Assembly (NCBI RefSeq): GCF_050632395.1
Contig: NZ_CP192600.1
Location: 868,001 to 932,000, forward strand
DNA: 64,000 nucleotides
Source of the DNA: JAUYQR01 sp050632395
Lineage (GTDB): Bacteria > Pseudomonadota > Alphaproteobacteria > Rhodobacterales > Rhodobacteraceae
Direction: 5' to 3'
Every line of letters starts with the position of its first letter. The stretch's first letter is position 1. Below the pieces are notes generated by a model. It searched no databases and was not told where the DNA came from. It saw only the letters and a program-made list of their open reading frames with translations. Shown here one piece after another: positions 31,700 through 40,238 of this stretch. The translations under genes were made by a program, and so were the position numbers.

Positions 31700-32047
31700 A
31701 TGAAGCGGTTTTCGGGAAAGATCGGCGTCGAGCAAGGCACAAGGGTGCTGTTTTCGGATTTTGCCAATGACGGCGTGATGTGGGCTGGCGACGGCCCGCG
31801 CGAGGTGCGGCAGGCGCAGACCTTTTCCGAACCCTTCGCCGTAGCGCCGATGGTGATGGTCAGCATCTCGATGTGGGACATGGACCACAAGACCAACTCG
31901 CGCGCCGATATCTCGGCCGAGAATATCACCGAAAGCGGCTTTGAGATCGTGTTCCGCACCTGGAGTGACACTCGCGTGGCGCGGATCCGGGCTGACTGGA
32001 TGGCGCTTGGTCCGCTACGCGACGATGATGAATGGGATGTGGTTTAG
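31700..32047 (+). CDS. H-type lectin domain protein
   Basis: A 115-residue protein whose second half fits the H-type lectin fold found in snail agglutinin and discoidins: FSEPFAVAPMVMVSISMWD, then RADISAENITESGFEIVFRTW and RVARIRADWMALG. These lectins bind sugars, often N-acetylgalactosamine, as trimers. No signal peptide is visible at the N terminus (MKRFSGKIGVEQGTRVLF), so the site of action is unclear. It sits between the atp terminator and a convergent PAP2 gene whose stop codon overlaps by four bases. Confidence 0.75.
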   Translation: MKRFSGKIGVEQGTRVLFSDFANDGVMWAGDGPREVRQAQTFSEPFAVAPMVMVSISMWDMDHKTNSRADISAENITESGFEIVFRTWSDTRVARIRADWMALGPLRDDDEWDVV

Positions 32048-32982
32048 ACGCTTGAAGGGCTGGGGATGATGCGGTGCGCCACGGCGAGGCACGCGGCAAA
32101 GACCACGACACCGGCGGCAAGGTCGATCAGGTGATGCCCGCCGTGCGACAGGGTTGCGGGAATCATGGCCAGATTGGCGACCAGCGCGGGCAGGAACAGC
32201 ACCGTCGCGCGGCTGAACCAGACCACCATGCAGGCCATCACCATGTGATAGGAGGGAAAGGCGACCACGCCTGTAATGACCTCGGGGCTGATGCGGCCGG
32301 GGCCAACCTCGACCAATTGCTTGAGGTAGGCACCGTAGGCATCGTCGTAATAAAGCCCGGTGGCGGCAAGGATCGGCTTCGGGATTGTCTGGTAGGCCGA
32401 CGGGCCGACGCTGGGCCACAGCCACCAGATCGCTACCGTGACGATCAAAGTGACGATCCCCACCAGCAGCAACCTGTGTAAAGCCACTTCCCGAGCCAGC
32501 GCTCCCAGCACAATGATGAGCAGCACGATCTGCGGCAGCGAGGTGTGATAGAGGTAGCCAAGCCCACGGGCGAACCACGGATATTCGGCCAGACCGGCGA
32601 CGAAACCGGGCCAGTGATAGCCAACCTGCGCGTCCAGCGCGATCAGCTGTTGGTCGATCAGCGGGTTTGGCAGGGGAAACAGGGCGAAGATGAACACGGT
32701 GGAGACCGCCGTGAAGCCCATGAACACCCCAACGCCGATGACCGCCAGCGCGATCCGCGGCGCCGCCTTGACCGCGCGGATGTAGCCGCCGACGCCGACA
32801 AGCCCGAGGGTCGCGAAAAAGCCGACAAGGAACGGGGGCCAGTTGACGATGCGCCCGGTTGCCAGCACCAGCGCGACCGCAGCAAGGCCGAACCCCACGA
32901 TGATGCCCAGCATCAGGTGTTCAGGTGGCAAAAGCTGCAAGTTCCTGCGCTGTCCAACCAGAATTTCGCCGTTGCCTGCCAT
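32044..32982 (-). CDS. PAP2-superfamily membrane protein
   Basis: A 312-residue multipass protein with the PAP2 catalytic pattern in its last third: GVVAFPSYHMVMACMVV (Ser-Tyr-His block) and SHGGHHLIDLAAG (His-x3-Asp block). It is close to the inositolphosphotransferase/Aur1-like group, in which these His and Asp residues drive lipid head-group transfer. About six further spans precede. I prefer ATG at 32980-32982 with an upstream AAGGG; a longer frame begins at a TTG without a ribosome-binding site. Substrate not predictable. Confidence 0.75.
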   Translation of the reverse strand: MAGNGEILVGQRRNLQLLPPEHLMLGIIVGFGLAAVALVLATGRIVNWPPFLVGFFATLGLVGVGGYIRAVKAAPRIALAVIGVGVFMGFTAVSTVFIFALFPLPNPLIDQQLIALDAQVGYHWPGFVAGLAEYPWFARGLGYLYHTSLPQIVLLIIVLGALAREVALHRLLLVGIVTLIVTVAIWWLWPSVGPSAYQTIPKPILAATGLYYDDAYGAYLKQLVEVGPGRISPEVITGVVAFPSYHMVMACMVVWFSRATVLFLPALVANLAMIPATLSHGGHHLIDLAAGVVVFAACLAVAHRIIPSPSSV

Positions 32983-33080
32983 CGCGGTGATTGCCCTTCG
33001 CTTTCCCGCCAAGGCGGAGACAATCTTCAAGCTAAAGGGTCATTGTGCCGCTTTCGTGGCGAAAACCGTGCAAAACCTGC

Positions 33081-34100
33081 TCAGGAGCGCTGGTAAAGGC
33101 CTTCGTAGATCGGCACCAAAGTGTCCGTCTCGAACAGCGAGGACACCGACATCCCGCCCCAGATATTCAGGATCGCCTGCGCGAAGATCGGCGCGGTCGG
33201 AACGATGCGGATGTTCTTGGCGGCCCGGACCGCCTCGGATGGTTCGATGCTGTCGGTGATGACCAGCGATTTCATTACCGAATTCTGCACCCGTTCGACC
33301 GCAGGGCCGGACAGCACACCGTGGGTGATATAGCTGTGAACCTCGGTCGCGCCCTGTTCCATCAGCACTTCGGCGGCTTTGCACAGCGTGCCGGCAGTGT
33401 CGCAGATATCGTCGACGATGATGCATTTCTTGCCGACAACGCTGCCGATCACGATCATCTCGGCCACTTCACCGGCCTTTTCGCGGCGCTTGTCCACGAT
33501 GGCGAGGGGGGCGTTTATCCGCTTGGCCAGTTCGCGCGCACGGGCCACGCCGCCCACATCTGGCGACACGACCATCAGATCTTCCATCTGGCCGCGGAAG
33601 TGATGTTCGATATCCAGCGCAAAGACTGGCGAGGCATAGAGGTTGTCCACCGGAATGTCGAAGAAGCCCTGAATCTGCGCGGCGTGCAGGTCCAACGTCA
33701 GCACGCGGTCAACGCCCGCCTCGGTGATCATGTTGGCCACCAGTTTCGCGGTGATCGGGGTGCGGGCCTTGGCGCGGCGGTCCTGACGCGCATAGCCGAA
33801 ATAGGGGATCACGGCGGTGATGCGGCTGGCCGACGACCGGCGCAGCGCGTCGGTCATGATCAAGAGTTCCATCAGGTTGTCGTTGGCCGGGTTCGAGGTG
33901 GACTGGATGATGTACATGTCCTCGCCACGGACATTCTCGAACACCTCGACGAAGATTTCCTGATCGTTGAAGCGTTCGACCCGCGCGTCTACCAGATTGA
34001 CGCTCATGCCCCTGTGCATCGACATGCGGCGGGCGATGGATTTGGCGAGGCTTTGGTTGGCGTTTCCGGCGATCAGCTTCGGTTCGGTGATGGCTGGCAT
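33081..34100 (-). CDS. prs: Ribose-phosphate pyrophosphokinase
   Basis: Makes PRPP from ribose 5-phosphate and ATP, feeding nucleotide, histidine and tryptophan synthesis. The 339-residue protein has the family signatures ERFNDQEIFVEVFENVRGED, PYFGYARQDRRAKARTPI, DLHAAQIQGFFDIPVDNL and the PRPP loop CIIVDDICDTAGTL. The ATG at 34098-34100 with GGAG seven bases before is preferred over a longer frame. Transcribed alone, leftward, divergent from the isomerase gene. Confidence 0.95.
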   Translation of the reverse strand: MPAITEPKLIAGNANQSLAKSIARRMSMHRGMSVNLVDARVERFNDQEIFVEVFENVRGEDMYIIQSTSNPANDNLMELLIMTDALRRSSASRITAVIPYFGYARQDRRAKARTPITAKLVANMITEAGVDRVLTLDLHAAQIQGFFDIPVDNLYASPVFALDIEHHFRGQMEDLMVVSPDVGGVARARELAKRINAPLAIVDKRREKAGEVAEMIVIGSVVGKKCIIVDDICDTAGTLCKAAEVLMEQGATEVHSYITHGVLSGPAVERVQNSVMKSLVITDSIEPSEAVRAAKNIRIVPTAPIFAQAILNIWGGMSVSSLFETDTLVPIYEGLYQRS

Positions 34101-34193
34101 TGATGGCTCCGGAAACGGCGGATTCGCGTGCGTTGACACCGCTTATCACCGGGTTAGGGTCTTGCAAACGGTGCGTGGGCAAAGGAATGGCGA

Positions 34194-34790
34194 ATGACGC
34201 AGATTGACTACTTTTTCGCACCGATGTCGCCGTTCACCTACCTTGCTGGCGCGCGGCTGGAAGCGGTGGCGGCGCGGCATGTCGCCAGCATCCGGTACAT
34301 TCCGATTGACGCCCCGGCGCTGTTTCCGCGCACCGGCGGACAAACTCTGGCGGAACGGCATGAAAGCCGGAAAGCCTACCGTCTGCAGGAACTGCGGCGG
34401 GGGGCAAAAAAGCAAGGCGTGCCGATCCTGATGCCAGCGCCCTACTTTCCGGTGAACCCTGCCCCTGCCAGCTATGCGATCATCGCGGCGGCCAAGGCGG
34501 GGGGCGGCGATCTGGCGGGGCTGGTTCAGGCATTTCCGCGCGCGGTTTGGGCCGAAGGGCGCAACATCGCCGAGGACGAGGTGGTGAAGGACATCCTTGG
34601 CGCACATGGCTTTGATCCAGGCGTGGCGGACCGTTACATGCTGGCCGCAGCCGAAACCTATGCGAATAATCTTGAAGAAGCGGTGTCGCGCGGTGTATTC
34701 GGCGTGCCGTTCTACATCGTTGGCGACGAGACGTTCTGGGGACAGGACAGGCTCGATGACCTTGACCTGTATCTTGCCGGAAAGTTGTGA
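34194..34790 (+). CDS. 2-hydroxychromene-2-carboxylate isomerase family protein (DsbA-like/kappa GST)
   Basis: A 198-residue thioredoxin-fold protein of the HCCA isomerase/kappa glutathione transferase group: IDYFFAPMSPFTYLAG contains the serine that replaces the DsbA cysteine, and GVFGVPFYIVGDETFWGQDRLDDL is a strong family signature. The characterised enzyme is in naphthalene breakdown and needs glutathione, but most homologues act on unknown substrates. The following hydrolase begins directly after its stop codon, so the two are one transcript. Confidence 0.85.
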   Translation: MTQIDYFFAPMSPFTYLAGARLEAVAARHVASIRYIPIDAPALFPRTGGQTLAERHESRKAYRLQELRRGAKKQGVPILMPAPYFPVNPAPASYAIIAAAKAGGGDLAGLVQAFPRAVWAEGRNIAEDEVVKDILGAHGFDPGVADRYMLAAAETYANNLEEAVSRGVFGVPFYIVGDETFWGQDRLDDLDLYLAGKL

Positions 34791-35609
34791 GTGCCCGAAG
34801 ATCTTACCCCTGTTGTCGAACAGCCCGCGTTTCGGGTCTGGGACCGTGGCGCCGCGCGCCCGGTTCTGGCGCTGCATTGTTCGCTGGCCCATTCCGGTGC
34901 GTGGTCGGGGCTGGTGGACCGGCTGTCTGGCGTGACGGTAACCGCGCTCGATCAGCCGGGGCATGGCCGCGCCGCTGACTGGGACGGGGTCGAGGAGATT
35001 CACGGTCTGACCACGCGGCTGTCGCTGGCCTGGGTGGAGCGGTTGGCAGCGGACGGCCCGATCGACCTTTTCGGCCATTCGTTCGGGGCGACGGTGGCGT
35101 TGCGCATTGCGCTGACGCGCCCAGACCTGGTGCGCAGCCTGATGCTGGTCGAGCCGGTGATCTTTGCCGCCGCCAAGGGTGCCTCAGCCTATGCGCCGTT
35201 CCGCGCCGGGCATGAAACCGTGGCCCGCCTGATGGCCGAAGGCCGCCGGGACGAGGCCGCGTCGGTGTTCCATGCGGCCTGGGGCACGGGCGAGCCCTTT
35301 GCCGATCTGCCAGAGCGGCAGCGCAGCTACATCCTTGCGCGCATCCACCACATCGCGGCGCAGAACCCGGTGCTGCTGGATGATGCGGCCGGCCTGCTGG
35401 CGCCCGGTCGGCTGGAAGCCCTGCGCGTGCCGATCCTGATGGTCGAAGGTGGCGACAGTCCGCCAATCATCGACGCGGTGCAAGCGGCGCTATGCGCGCG
35501 GCTGCCAAAGGCCACCCGGCTGATCGTGCCGGGAGCGGGGCACATGGTGCCGATCACCCATCCGCAGGTGGTGGCGCGGTCGGTGCAGATGCACCTCGAC
35601 GCGGCCTAG
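34791..35609 (+). CDS. Alpha/beta hydrolase
   Basis: A 272-residue hydrolase: LALHCSLAHSGAWSGLVDRL (oxyanion region), TVTALDQPGHGRAADW, the nucleophile elbow FGHSFGATVALRIA and the late His in VPGAGHMVPITHPQVV. The GTG start abuts the stop of the preceding isomerase-like gene (TGA-GTG), suggesting translational coupling. The substrate is unknown; the partner gene suggests small aromatic or ester compounds, as inference. It converges with the threonine aldolase gene, whose stop overlaps by four bases. Confidence 0.85.
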   Translation: MPEDLTPVVEQPAFRVWDRGAARPVLALHCSLAHSGAWSGLVDRLSGVTVTALDQPGHGRAADWDGVEEIHGLTTRLSLAWVERLAADGPIDLFGHSFGATVALRIALTRPDLVRSLMLVEPVIFAAAKGASAYAPFRAGHETVARLMAEGRRDEAASVFHAAWGTGEPFADLPERQRSYILARIHHIAAQNPVLLDDAAGLLAPGRLEALRVPILMVEGGDSPPIIDAVQAALCARLPKATRLIVPGAGHMVPITHPQVVARSVQMHLDAA

Positions 35610-36628
35610 AAGGCGGCGAGGAAGCGGTCGACGTGATCTTCGGTCGTATTCCATGACGCGACCAGACGCGCGGCCTCACGCTTGGGCGAGGTGTTCCAGG
35701 CGTAATAGCGCGCGCCGGCAGCCTGCAGGCGGGCGTGGGTGCCAGGCGACCATTCGGGGAACATCATGTTGGCGTCAACCGCGTGGCGCTGGCTTACGGA
35801 ATTGATCCGGCCAAGCCCATCGGCCAGCCGCTTGCCCATCGCGTTGGCGTGGGCGGCAAGCCGCAGCCACAGGCCGTCAGTCAGATATGCCTCGAATTGC
35901 GCGGACAGGAAGCGGTGTTTGGAGAAAAGATGCCCGCCCCGCTTGCGGCGCAGCTCGAACTCCCACGCCTTCGCCGGGTCGAACATCACCACGGCCTCCA
36001 CCCCCATGCAGCCGTTCTTGGTGCCGCCAAAGGACAGCACGTCGATCCCCGCCTTCCATGTCATCTCGGCCGGGGTCGCCCCGGTCGCGGCCAAAGCGTT
36101 GGCAAACCGTGCGCCGTCCATGTGGCAGGGCAGCCCTTTGGCGCGGGCCAGTGCAGTCAGCGCGGCGACCTCGGAGGGTGTATAGACGGTGCCGGCTTCG
36201 GTCACATTGGTGATCGACAGCATCCCCTTCTGCACGCCATGCACGCCGCTTTCCCCGGTGCGACCGATCACCTCGGCCAAGGTCTGGGGCGTCATCTTGC
36301 CATGCGAGCCCGGCACCAGCGCGAGCTTAGCGCCGGAATAGAACTCGGGCGCGCCGCATTCATCTTCGGCGATATGGGCGAGGCGGTGGCAGAAGACAGC
36401 GGCCCAGGGCGGGCAATGCGTGGCGATCGCCAGCGCGTTTGCGGCCGTGCCGGTCGCTACAAGATAGACCGCAGCCTCCGGCGCCTCCAGCACCTCGCGC
36501 ACCAGTTTCGTCACGCGCGCCATCGCGGCATCGGCACCGTAGGACGTGTCGTAACCCTCGTTCACACGGGCAAGGGCGGCCATGACCTCGGGCGCCGCAC
36601 CCGAGGTGTTGTCAGACGCAAAGAACAT
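35606..36628 (-). CDS. ltaE: Low-specificity L-threonine aldolase
   Basis: PLP enzyme that splits L-threonine or allo-threonine into glycine and acetaldehyde. The 340-residue protein shows the N-terminal FASDNTSGAAPEVMAAL, NVTEAGTVYTPSEV, the cofactor Asp segment CHMDGARFANALA and the PLP-lysine segment LSFGGTKNGCMGVEAV. Its ATG immediately follows the YcgN stop codon (TGAATG), so the two leftward genes are probably coupled. Confidence 0.9.
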   Translation of the reverse strand: MFFASDNTSGAAPEVMAALARVNEGYDTSYGADAAMARVTKLVREVLEAPEAAVYLVATGTAANALAIATHCPPWAAVFCHRLAHIAEDECGAPEFYSGAKLALVPGSHGKMTPQTLAEVIGRTGESGVHGVQKGMLSITNVTEAGTVYTPSEVAALTALARAKGLPCHMDGARFANALAATGATPAEMTWKAGIDVLSFGGTKNGCMGVEAVVMFDPAKAWEFELRRKRGGHLFSKHRFLSAQFEAYLTDGLWLRLAAHANAMGKRLADGLGRINSVSQRHAVDANMMFPEWSPGTHARLQAAGARYYAWNTSPKREAARLVASWNTTEDHVDRFLAAF

Positions 36629-37081
36629 TCAGGGCGTTTCCTCGATGATGTAGTCTTCCCAGTCTTCTTCGGGCACGGTGAACTCCGACACCGTCCAGCC
36701 CCGCACCGAATTGCCCGAGGTATGAGTGCTTTCGGGATCGCCGGTCAGCAGCGGGTGCCAGTCGGGCAAAGGCTGGTTTTGGTAAAGCCGCTTGTAGGCG
36801 CAACTTTGCGGCAGCCAGTAGGCCACCCGTTCCAGGGTCTTGGGCGTCAGGAACACACATTCCGGCACATATTGCCGCCGCGTTTCATACTTGGTGCAGC
36901 GGCAGGCGTCGCCGTCCAGCAGGCGGCAGGCGACGCGGGTGAAGGCAACTTCGCCGGTGTCCTCGAATTCAAGTTTGTTCAAGCAGCACTTGCCGCAGCC
37001 GTCACAGACAGCCTCCCATTCGGCAGGCGTCATCTTCTTCAGCGGGATGGTTTCCCAGAACCGGTGGCGCAGTTTTTCCAT
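36629..37081 (-). CDS. YcgN/UPF0260 family cysteine-cluster protein
   Basis: A 150-residue cytoplasmic protein with the Cys arrangement of UPF0260: AVCDGCGKCCLNKLE near residue 30, then RVACRLLDGDACRCTKYETR and PECVFLTP. These cysteines probably bind a metal or Fe-S cluster; function is unknown. It precedes ltaE without a gap and follows the GNAT gene by about 40 bases on the same strand. Confidence 0.88.
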   Translation of the reverse strand: MEKLRHRFWETIPLKKMTPAEWEAVCDGCGKCCLNKLEFEDTGEVAFTRVACRLLDGDACRCTKYETRRQYVPECVFLTPKTLERVAYWLPQSCAYKRLYQNQPLPDWHPLLTGDPESTHTSGNSVRGWTVSEFTVPEEDWEDYIIEETP

Positions 37082-37120
37082 CGGGCGAAGGTGCCTTCTG
37101 GGCCGGGAAAAGGGAAGGGG

Positions 37121-37696
37121 TCACAGCACCAGCCGCATCAACGGGCGGGTCTCCTTGACGCGGGCGACGGTTTCAAACCCGGACTTGGCGAAGGCCGCCA
37201 CCGGGCCGACGAACAGGGGGATGGATTTCGGGTTCGATCCCACGATGGGCGCCGCCTCCAGCACCCTCGCGCCATTGGCACGGGCAAAGGCGATGCCGGC
37301 GGCCAGCATCCGGTGGGTATGGCCCTTGCCGCGCGCCCGCGCCCGGAAGAAAAAACACGACACTGCCCAGACGCCGGGGTCGTCCGCCGGCGCGTCGGGC
37401 AGCGGGGAGGAGACGCGGCCGGGGTTGTTCCACTCCGGCACATCGGCGCGCGGGCCGATCTGCATCCAGCCCACCGCTTCGTCGCCGTCAAACGCGATCA
37501 GGCCCGGCGGCGGGCCCGCGACAATGCGCGCCAGCATCACATCGCGCCGTTCGTCCCCGGTCATCGCCTGCCGCACATTGGGCCGCAGCCGGAACGACGT
37601 GCACCAGCAGCCGTAGCAGGCACCCTGCGGTCCGAAAAGCGCGGTGAAGGCAGGGATCAGGTCGGGTGTCAGCGGGCGGATATCAAGGTCGGGCAT
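37121..37696 (-). CDS. GNAT family N-acetyltransferase
   Basis: A 191-residue acetyltransferase-like protein. The acetyl-CoA loop is visible as FFFRARARGKGHTHRMLAAG, preceded by the strand VWAVSC and a typical beta-bulge. The N-terminal region contains CYGCWCTSFRLRP, a Cys-rich pattern seen in a subgroup of GNAT proteins of unknown substrate. ATG at 37694-37696 has AGGAG upstream. It lies in a leftward gene run between ribF and ycgN. Confidence 0.8.
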   Translation of the reverse strand: MPDLDIRPLTPDLIPAFTALFGPQGACYGCWCTSFRLRPNVRQAMTGDERRDVMLARIVAGPPPGLIAFDGDEAVGWMQIGPRADVPEWNNPGRVSSPLPDAPADDPGVWAVSCFFFRARARGKGHTHRMLAAGIAFARANGARVLEAAPIVGSNPKSIPLFVGPVAAFAKSGFETVARVKETRPLMRLVL

Positions 37697-37744
37697 GGCA
37701 GGCTCCTGTTGTATCAGGATGGCGCTGCGGGCGCGCCCTTGCAA

Positions 37745-38668
37745 TCAAAGCGCGGTCAGGATCGCCCGCGCCTGGTCACAATCCGCCGCCATCTGGGTGA
37801 CAAGCCCGGGCAGGCCGTCGAACTTCAACTCCGGCCGCAGGAATTCGACCAGCGCGACCGACAGGTGCTGGCCATAAAGGTCGCCCTTGAAGTCGAAGAG
37901 AAAGGTTTCAAGGTTCGGCGTGTTCACCCCGAACATCGGCCGCACGCCCAGACTGGCCGCGCCATGATAGCTGCCCGCCTGCGGGCCGGTCAGGATATCG
38001 ACCAGCACGGCATACACACCAAAGCGCGGCAGGTGCAGTCCGGCAAGGCTCATGTTCGCGGTCGGGTAACCCAGCTCGCGCCCGCGCTTTTCGCCGTGCA
38101 GCACCTCTCCTTCGATCCGGTGCCAGTGGCCCAGCATAGCGGCGGCATCGCGCGGGCGGCCTTCGCTCAGTGCCGCGCGGATCGCGGTCGACGAAATCTC
38201 GCGCTCGCCTTGCCGGATCAGTGGCGCGATGGTTGTGCGAAATCCCAGCGTCTGCCCAAGGGCGGCCAGATCGGCGGCGCGGCCTTTGCGTCCCTTGCCG
38301 AAACAGAAATCCGCGCCGACCACGACATGGCTCACGCCCAGACCATCGGCCAGCACGTCCCGCGCGAACTCCTCCGGTGTAAGGCTGGCAAGGGTGGCGT
38401 CGAACGGCAGCTGATACAACTGCTCCACCCCCAGCTTGGCCAGCCGGTTCGCCCGCGCCTCGGCGTTCATCAGGCGGAAGGGCGGGGCGTCGGGGGCAAA
38501 GTATTCACGCGGATGCGGCTCGAAGGTCACGATGCCAAGGGGGGCGGCGCCGCGTGCAAGGTCGATCACCGACCGGTGACCAAGATGCAGCCCGTCGAAA
38601 TTGCCCATCGCTACCGATGCGCCGCGGGCGGCTTCGGAAAGCCCTGTCCAATGATGGTGGTGTTGCAT
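37745..38668 (-). CDS. ribF: Bifunctional riboflavin kinase/FMN adenylyltransferase
   Basis: Converts riboflavin to FMN and FAD. The 307-residue protein has the adenylyltransferase module first (VAMGNFDGLHLGHRSVI with the HLGH nucleotide motif, IVTFEPHPREYF, VVGADFCFGKGRKG, ISSTAIRAALSEG) and the kinase module at the C terminus (GRELGYPTANMSL, SLGVRPMFG and LETFLFDFKGDLYG). Both activities look intact. An unusual MQHHHHW stretch with four His opens the protein. Leftward run with the GNAT gene. Confidence 0.95.
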   Translation of the reverse strand: MQHHHHWTGLSEAARGASVAMGNFDGLHLGHRSVIDLARGAAPLGIVTFEPHPREYFAPDAPPFRLMNAEARANRLAKLGVEQLYQLPFDATLASLTPEEFARDVLADGLGVSHVVVGADFCFGKGRKGRAADLAALGQTLGFRTTIAPLIRQGEREISSTAIRAALSEGRPRDAAAMLGHWHRIEGEVLHGEKRGRELGYPTANMSLAGLHLPRFGVYAVLVDILTGPQAGSYHGAASLGVRPMFGVNTPNLETFLFDFKGDLYGQHLSVALVEFLRPELKFDGLPGLVTQMAADCDQARAILTAL

Positions 38669-38695
38669 TCCGCCCCGGTCTGGGGGCCTTGCCCC

Positions 38696-39139
38696 TTAGT
38701 CGAACTTGCGGCTCGGCGCCAGAACCAGCGCCTCACCCTTCAGGACCACGGTTTTACCGACTGCGCAGTGGGTTTCAAGGGTGACCCGCCGTTTGGCATG
38801 GTCAATCGCCGTGACTGTTACCTCCGCGCGCACCGTATCGCCGGGACGGACGGGTGCGAGAAAGCGCAGCGACTGGCCAAGGTAGACCGTGCCGTGGCCC
38901 GGAAGCTGCTCGCCGATCACCGCCGAAATCAGGCCTGCGGTCAGCATTCCATGCGCAATGCGGCCGGCGAAGATGGTGTCTTGTGCATAGGCCTCGTCCA
39001 GATGCACCGGATTGTGGTCTGTCGACACTTCGGCAAACAGCTGGATGTCGCGGTCGGTCACCGTCTTTGTAAGGTGACGCGTCATGCCGATCTCGATGTC
39101 TTCGATGCAGATCGTGCCGCGCGGCATGTTGTCCAGCAT
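38696..39139 (-). CDS. MaoC family dehydratase
   Basis: A 147-residue single hot-dog domain with the R-hydratase signature: AEVSTDHNPVHLDEAYA gives the catalytic Asp-His pair (D-x4-H), followed by GRIAHGMLTAGLISAVIG. The family hydrates enoyl-CoA thioesters; in this lineage members also act in beta-methylmalyl-CoA dehydration, but this short single-domain form is more like a PhaJ-type hydratase. The ATG at 39137-39139 was chosen for the upstream GGGGG; 39164-39166 is an alternative. Upstream lies a REP-like element. Confidence 0.82.
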   Translation of the reverse strand: MLDNMPRGTICIEDIEIGMTRHLTKTVTDRDIQLFAEVSTDHNPVHLDEAYAQDTIFAGRIAHGMLTAGLISAVIGEQLPGHGTVYLGQSLRFLAPVRPGDTVRAEVTVTAIDHAKRRVTLETHCAVGKTVVLKGEALVLAPSRKFD

Positions 39140-39256
39140 GGTGCGAATCCCCCAAGGATCGGCCAAGGCTACCGCACGCTGCGACGCGGCGCAAATCCTT
39201 TGCGCAATTTATGTCTGTATGGACCTAACAAATCGTAATATTCTTACTCTGTCTGG

Positions 39257-39311
39257 CTTCCTCTTTGCCAAAATATCCCACGCGAGGTCCGGACGGTGTG
39301 AAACCCTCCGG
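39257..39311 (-). repeat. REP-like intergenic element, copy 2
   Basis: Read on the minus strand: CCGGAGGGTTTCACACCGTCC forms an imperfect hairpin with the same TTTCACA loop as copy 1, followed by CGTGGGATATTTTGGCAAAG and GAGGAAG. Copy 1 at 5125-5204 has CCGTGGGATATTTGGCGAAG at the same place. The long second hairpin of copy 1 is absent here. It lies between two leftward genes (38696-39139 and 39331-40221). Confidence 0.6.
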
Positions 39312-39330
39312 GTCGGGCCAAGGCACAGCG

Positions 39331-40221
39331 TCAGCGCAAGAAGCCGATGGCAAAGGTGGCTGACAACTCGCGCGCCTCAAGCCACGGCAACAGAAGGGCG
39401 GCATCGGGGTTGGCAGCATCCGGCCCGAACTGGTCGGCGGCAAGCCCGCCGGTGACGAACAAGGTATCCAAGCCCTCGGACACCCCGCCCTGCACATCGG
39501 TGCCGATGCCGTCGCCGATGCACAGGATCTGTGCGTCGTCCGGGCCGGTCAGCGCCGCCAGCCTGCGCCGTGCCAGATCGTAGATCGGCGGATGCGGCTT
39601 GCCGAAGTAAAGCGCTTCGCCGCCCATCGCCTCATAGGCCTCGGCCAAGGCCCCGGCGCAATAAAGCCGCTTGTCGCCAAGGTCGACGACGATGTCAGGG
39701 TTGGCGCACAGCATCGGCAGGCCCATCGTCTTGGCCAGCAGCAGTTGGGCGCGATAGTCGTTCGGGATTTCGGTCAGATCGTTCGCCAGACCGGTGCAGA
39801 CGACCCCCTCCGCCTCGGCCAAAGGCACGCGGGTGATCGGCGGCTGCGTGGCGGCATAGGCGGCAAGATCGTCGGCGAACTCGGTGAAGAACACCTCGTC
39901 CTTCACCGCGCCGATGTGATGCACCCGGCGGCCAACCGCGCCCGACAGCATCCCCATCTGCGCCGCATCGCCCGATGACACGATCAGGTCCCACGCATCG
40001 CGCGGCACGCCAAGCGCGTCGATCTGGCGCGCGACGCTGGCGTTCGGGCGCGGCGCATTGGTCAGCAAGACCACCGCGCCACCCTTCGCCCGGAACGCCT
40101 GCAACGCGGCGACAGCCTCGGGATAGGCCGCCTTGCCATTGTGCAGACAGCCCCACAGATCGCAGAACACCGCATCGTAGCGTGTGCCTATTTCGGCCAG
40201 ACGGGCGATGATCTCGGTCAC
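39331..40221 (-). CDS. TIGR01459 family HAD-type hydrolase
   Basis: A 296-residue HAD phosphatase of the class IIA (NagD/CECR5-like) group: motif I appears as FCDLWGCLHNG, motif II as VVLLTNAPRP, and the late motif as ILCIGDGIGTDVQGG with YFGKPHPPIYD before it. The usual DxDGxL is modified to DLWGCL, as in this subfamily. Substrate unknown. The start is GTG at 40219-40221 with AAAGG upstream. It is 17 bases downstream of the pyrophosphatase gene on the same strand. Confidence 0.88.
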   Translation of the reverse strand: MTEIIARLAEIGTRYDAVFCDLWGCLHNGKAAYPEAVAALQAFRAKGGAVVLLTNAPRPNASVARQIDALGVPRDAWDLIVSSGDAAQMGMLSGAVGRRVHHIGAVKDEVFFTEFADDLAAYAATQPPITRVPLAEAEGVVCTGLANDLTEIPNDYRAQLLLAKTMGLPMLCANPDIVVDLGDKRLYCAGALAEAYEAMGGEALYFGKPHPPIYDLARRRLAALTGPDDAQILCIGDGIGTDVQGGVSEGLDTLFVTGGLAADQFGPDAANPDAALLLPWLEARELSATFAIGFLR

Positions 40222-40238
40222 GGGGGCAGCCTTTCGGG

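Noticed and set aside
35735..39238. Long + strand open frame of over 1100 codons across ltaE, ycgN, the GNAT gene, ribF and maoC
   Set aside because: It is antisense to five recognisable genes and its translation is low-complexity His/Arg/Gly-rich, typical of a shadow frame.
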